Source: an uncultured Clostridium sp. (GTDB lineage: Bacteria; Bacillota; Clostridia; Lachnospirales; Lachnospiraceae). Taken from it: a stretch of 5,266 nt of DNA. The DNA lies in contig CAJJLI010000206.1 of the NCBI GenBank assembly GCA_905192625.1, positions 1-5,266 of the forward strand, in the 5' to 3' direction. A program made the translations under genes and the position numbers. The notes beneath the pieces were generated by a model, which searched no databases, was not told the DNA's origin, and saw nothing but the letters and a program-made list of their open reading frames with translations. Positions 4,982 through 5,266 of this stretch are shown in pieces; within the stretch, counting starts at the first letter, position 1; each line of letters opens with the position of its first letter.

Positions 4982-5009
4982 TTGACACTTTAGTGCATGA
5001 AACTAAAAT
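4982..5009 (+). promoter_or_regulatory. Downstream rightward promoter (P2) of the AIR-synthase-like gene
   Basis: Perfect TTGACA (4982-4987), a 16-bp spacer, and TAAAAT (5004-5009, five of six). The start would be near 5016, about 20 nt before the ATG and just upstream of the ribosome binding site. The spacer and -10 carry a second dyad (TTTAGT at 4989-4994, ACTAAA at 5002-5007). Confidence 0.6.
4989..5007. repeat. Dyad within the P2 promoter
   Basis: Six-bp arms TTTAGT and ACTAAA around a 7-bp centre, running from the spacer into the -10 box of P2. Its sequence differs from the P1 dyad, so they need not bind the same protein. Short arms make it weaker than the P1 repeat. Confidence 0.3.
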
Positions 5010-5035
5010 TTTGCCAAAAGAAGAAAGAGGTTGCT

Positions 5036-5266
5036 ATGAAATTAGGTAAAGCTACACAAGCAGTGTTAAATCGAGCGATATTTAAAAATATAAAAATAAG
5101 GCGAAAGGATGTTTTAAAACGTCCGCAAATTGGACTCGATGCCAATGGTATTACCTTACAGCATGGCGAGGATGTTTTATTGGCTACAGCGACAATGACA
5201 GGTGGGGGAAATTATGTGCCTATTTCAGTTGTCCATCGAGCCTTAAATAATATCTATGCAAGCGGT
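5036..5266 (+). CDS. AIR-synthase-like protein (PurM/HypE/ThiL superfamily), 3' end outside window
   Basis: An open frame from ATG 5036 to the right edge gives the first 77 residues, MKLGKATQAVLNRAIFKN onward. AAAGAGG at 5024-5030 stands 5 bp before the start. The opening (basic 'GK-x-x-x-x-V-L' helix, then KIRRKDVL), the segment GLDANGITLQHGEDVLLATATMTGGG and the following VPISVVHRALNNIYASG match the N-terminal pattern of Clostridia proteins annotated as AIR synthase or hydrogenase-maturation-factor-like, where a G-x-D-A turn, an 'LATATMTGG' strand and an 'N-x-I-x-A-S-G' helix build the ATP-binding half. Such proteins bind ATP and activate a carbonyl or amide oxygen in PurM, HypE and ThiL, but this subfamily has no established substrate. 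It is unlikely to be purM itself, whose N-terminus differs. The gene has two predicted promoters of its own. Confidence 0.75.
   Translation, partial: MKLGKATQAVLNRAIFKNIKIRRKDVLKRPQIGLDANGITLQHGEDVLLATATMTGGGNYVPISVVHRALNNIYASG

Larger units (their letters stand above)
4733..5035. other. 303-bp divergent intergenic regulatory region
   Basis: This stretch separates the leftward hydrolase gene from the rightward AIR-synthase-like gene. It contains a leftward promoter (4817-4845), a pair of GTTA(A)TACT direct repeats (4883-4902), and two tandem rightward promoters (4944-4972 and 4982-5009). I see no small gene with a ribosome site, no structured RNA and no terminator in it. Confidence 0.7.

Noticed and set aside
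5036..5266. RNase PH or polynucleotide phosphorylase fragment
   Set aside because: The 'V-L-L-A-T-A-T-M' strand is superficially similar, but the opening residues and the following NNIYASG helix fit the PurM/HypE/ThiL superfamily better.

Overview
The window is AT-rich DNA with AGGAGG-type ribosome binding sites, housekeeping-type promoters, and protein families typical of anaerobic Firmicutes (a radical SAM/DUF4080 protein, a VanW-type lipoprotein, an AIR-synthase-like protein). This suggests a Clostridia genome, probably Lachnospiraceae or a close relative. The taxonomic call is inference from family content and base composition. No phage, insertion sequence, CRISPR, tRNA or rRNA signal was found.

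Layout. Positions 1-2154 (+) hold a tight three-gene cluster: the C-terminal part of a B12-type radical SAM protein with a DUF4080 tail (cut by the left edge), endonuclease III (nth, TTG start), and a DEDDh 3'-5' exonuclease that starts one base after the nth stop. A leftward gene (2743-2120) for a membrane-anchored, TPR-like protein of unknown function runs into the exonuclease gene, and the two coding ends overlap by 35 bp. Divergent from it, 42 bp away, is a 34-residue single-span membrane miniprotein (2786-2890). Next comes a short regulatory stretch (2891-3048) with two opposed promoters whose -10 boxes lie in the two arms of one inverted repeat. The rightward promoter fits a lipoprotein with a VanW domain and a G5-like tail (3049-4035). 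The leftward one would drive the TPR-like gene through a leader antisense to the miniprotein. A leftward metallo-beta-lactamase-fold hydrolase (4732-4085) converges on the lipoprotein gene. A 303-bp intergenic region (4733-5035) carries one leftward promoter for the hydrolase and two tandem rightward promoters, each with a dyad in its spacer, for an AIR-synthase-like (PurM/HypE/ThiL superfamily) gene cut by the right edge.

How the genes fit together. nth and the exonuclease gene are almost certainly co-transcribed with the radical SAM gene. Two of the three are nucleic-acid enzymes, so a link to DNA maintenance is plausible, but the DUF4080 protein has no known role. The other genes look like separately transcribed units. 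I see no convincing new multi-gene system. The less ordinary points are the symmetric divergent promoter, the miniprotein with antisense overlap, an antisense terminator-like hairpin inside the lipoprotein gene, and the dyad-containing tandem promoters.
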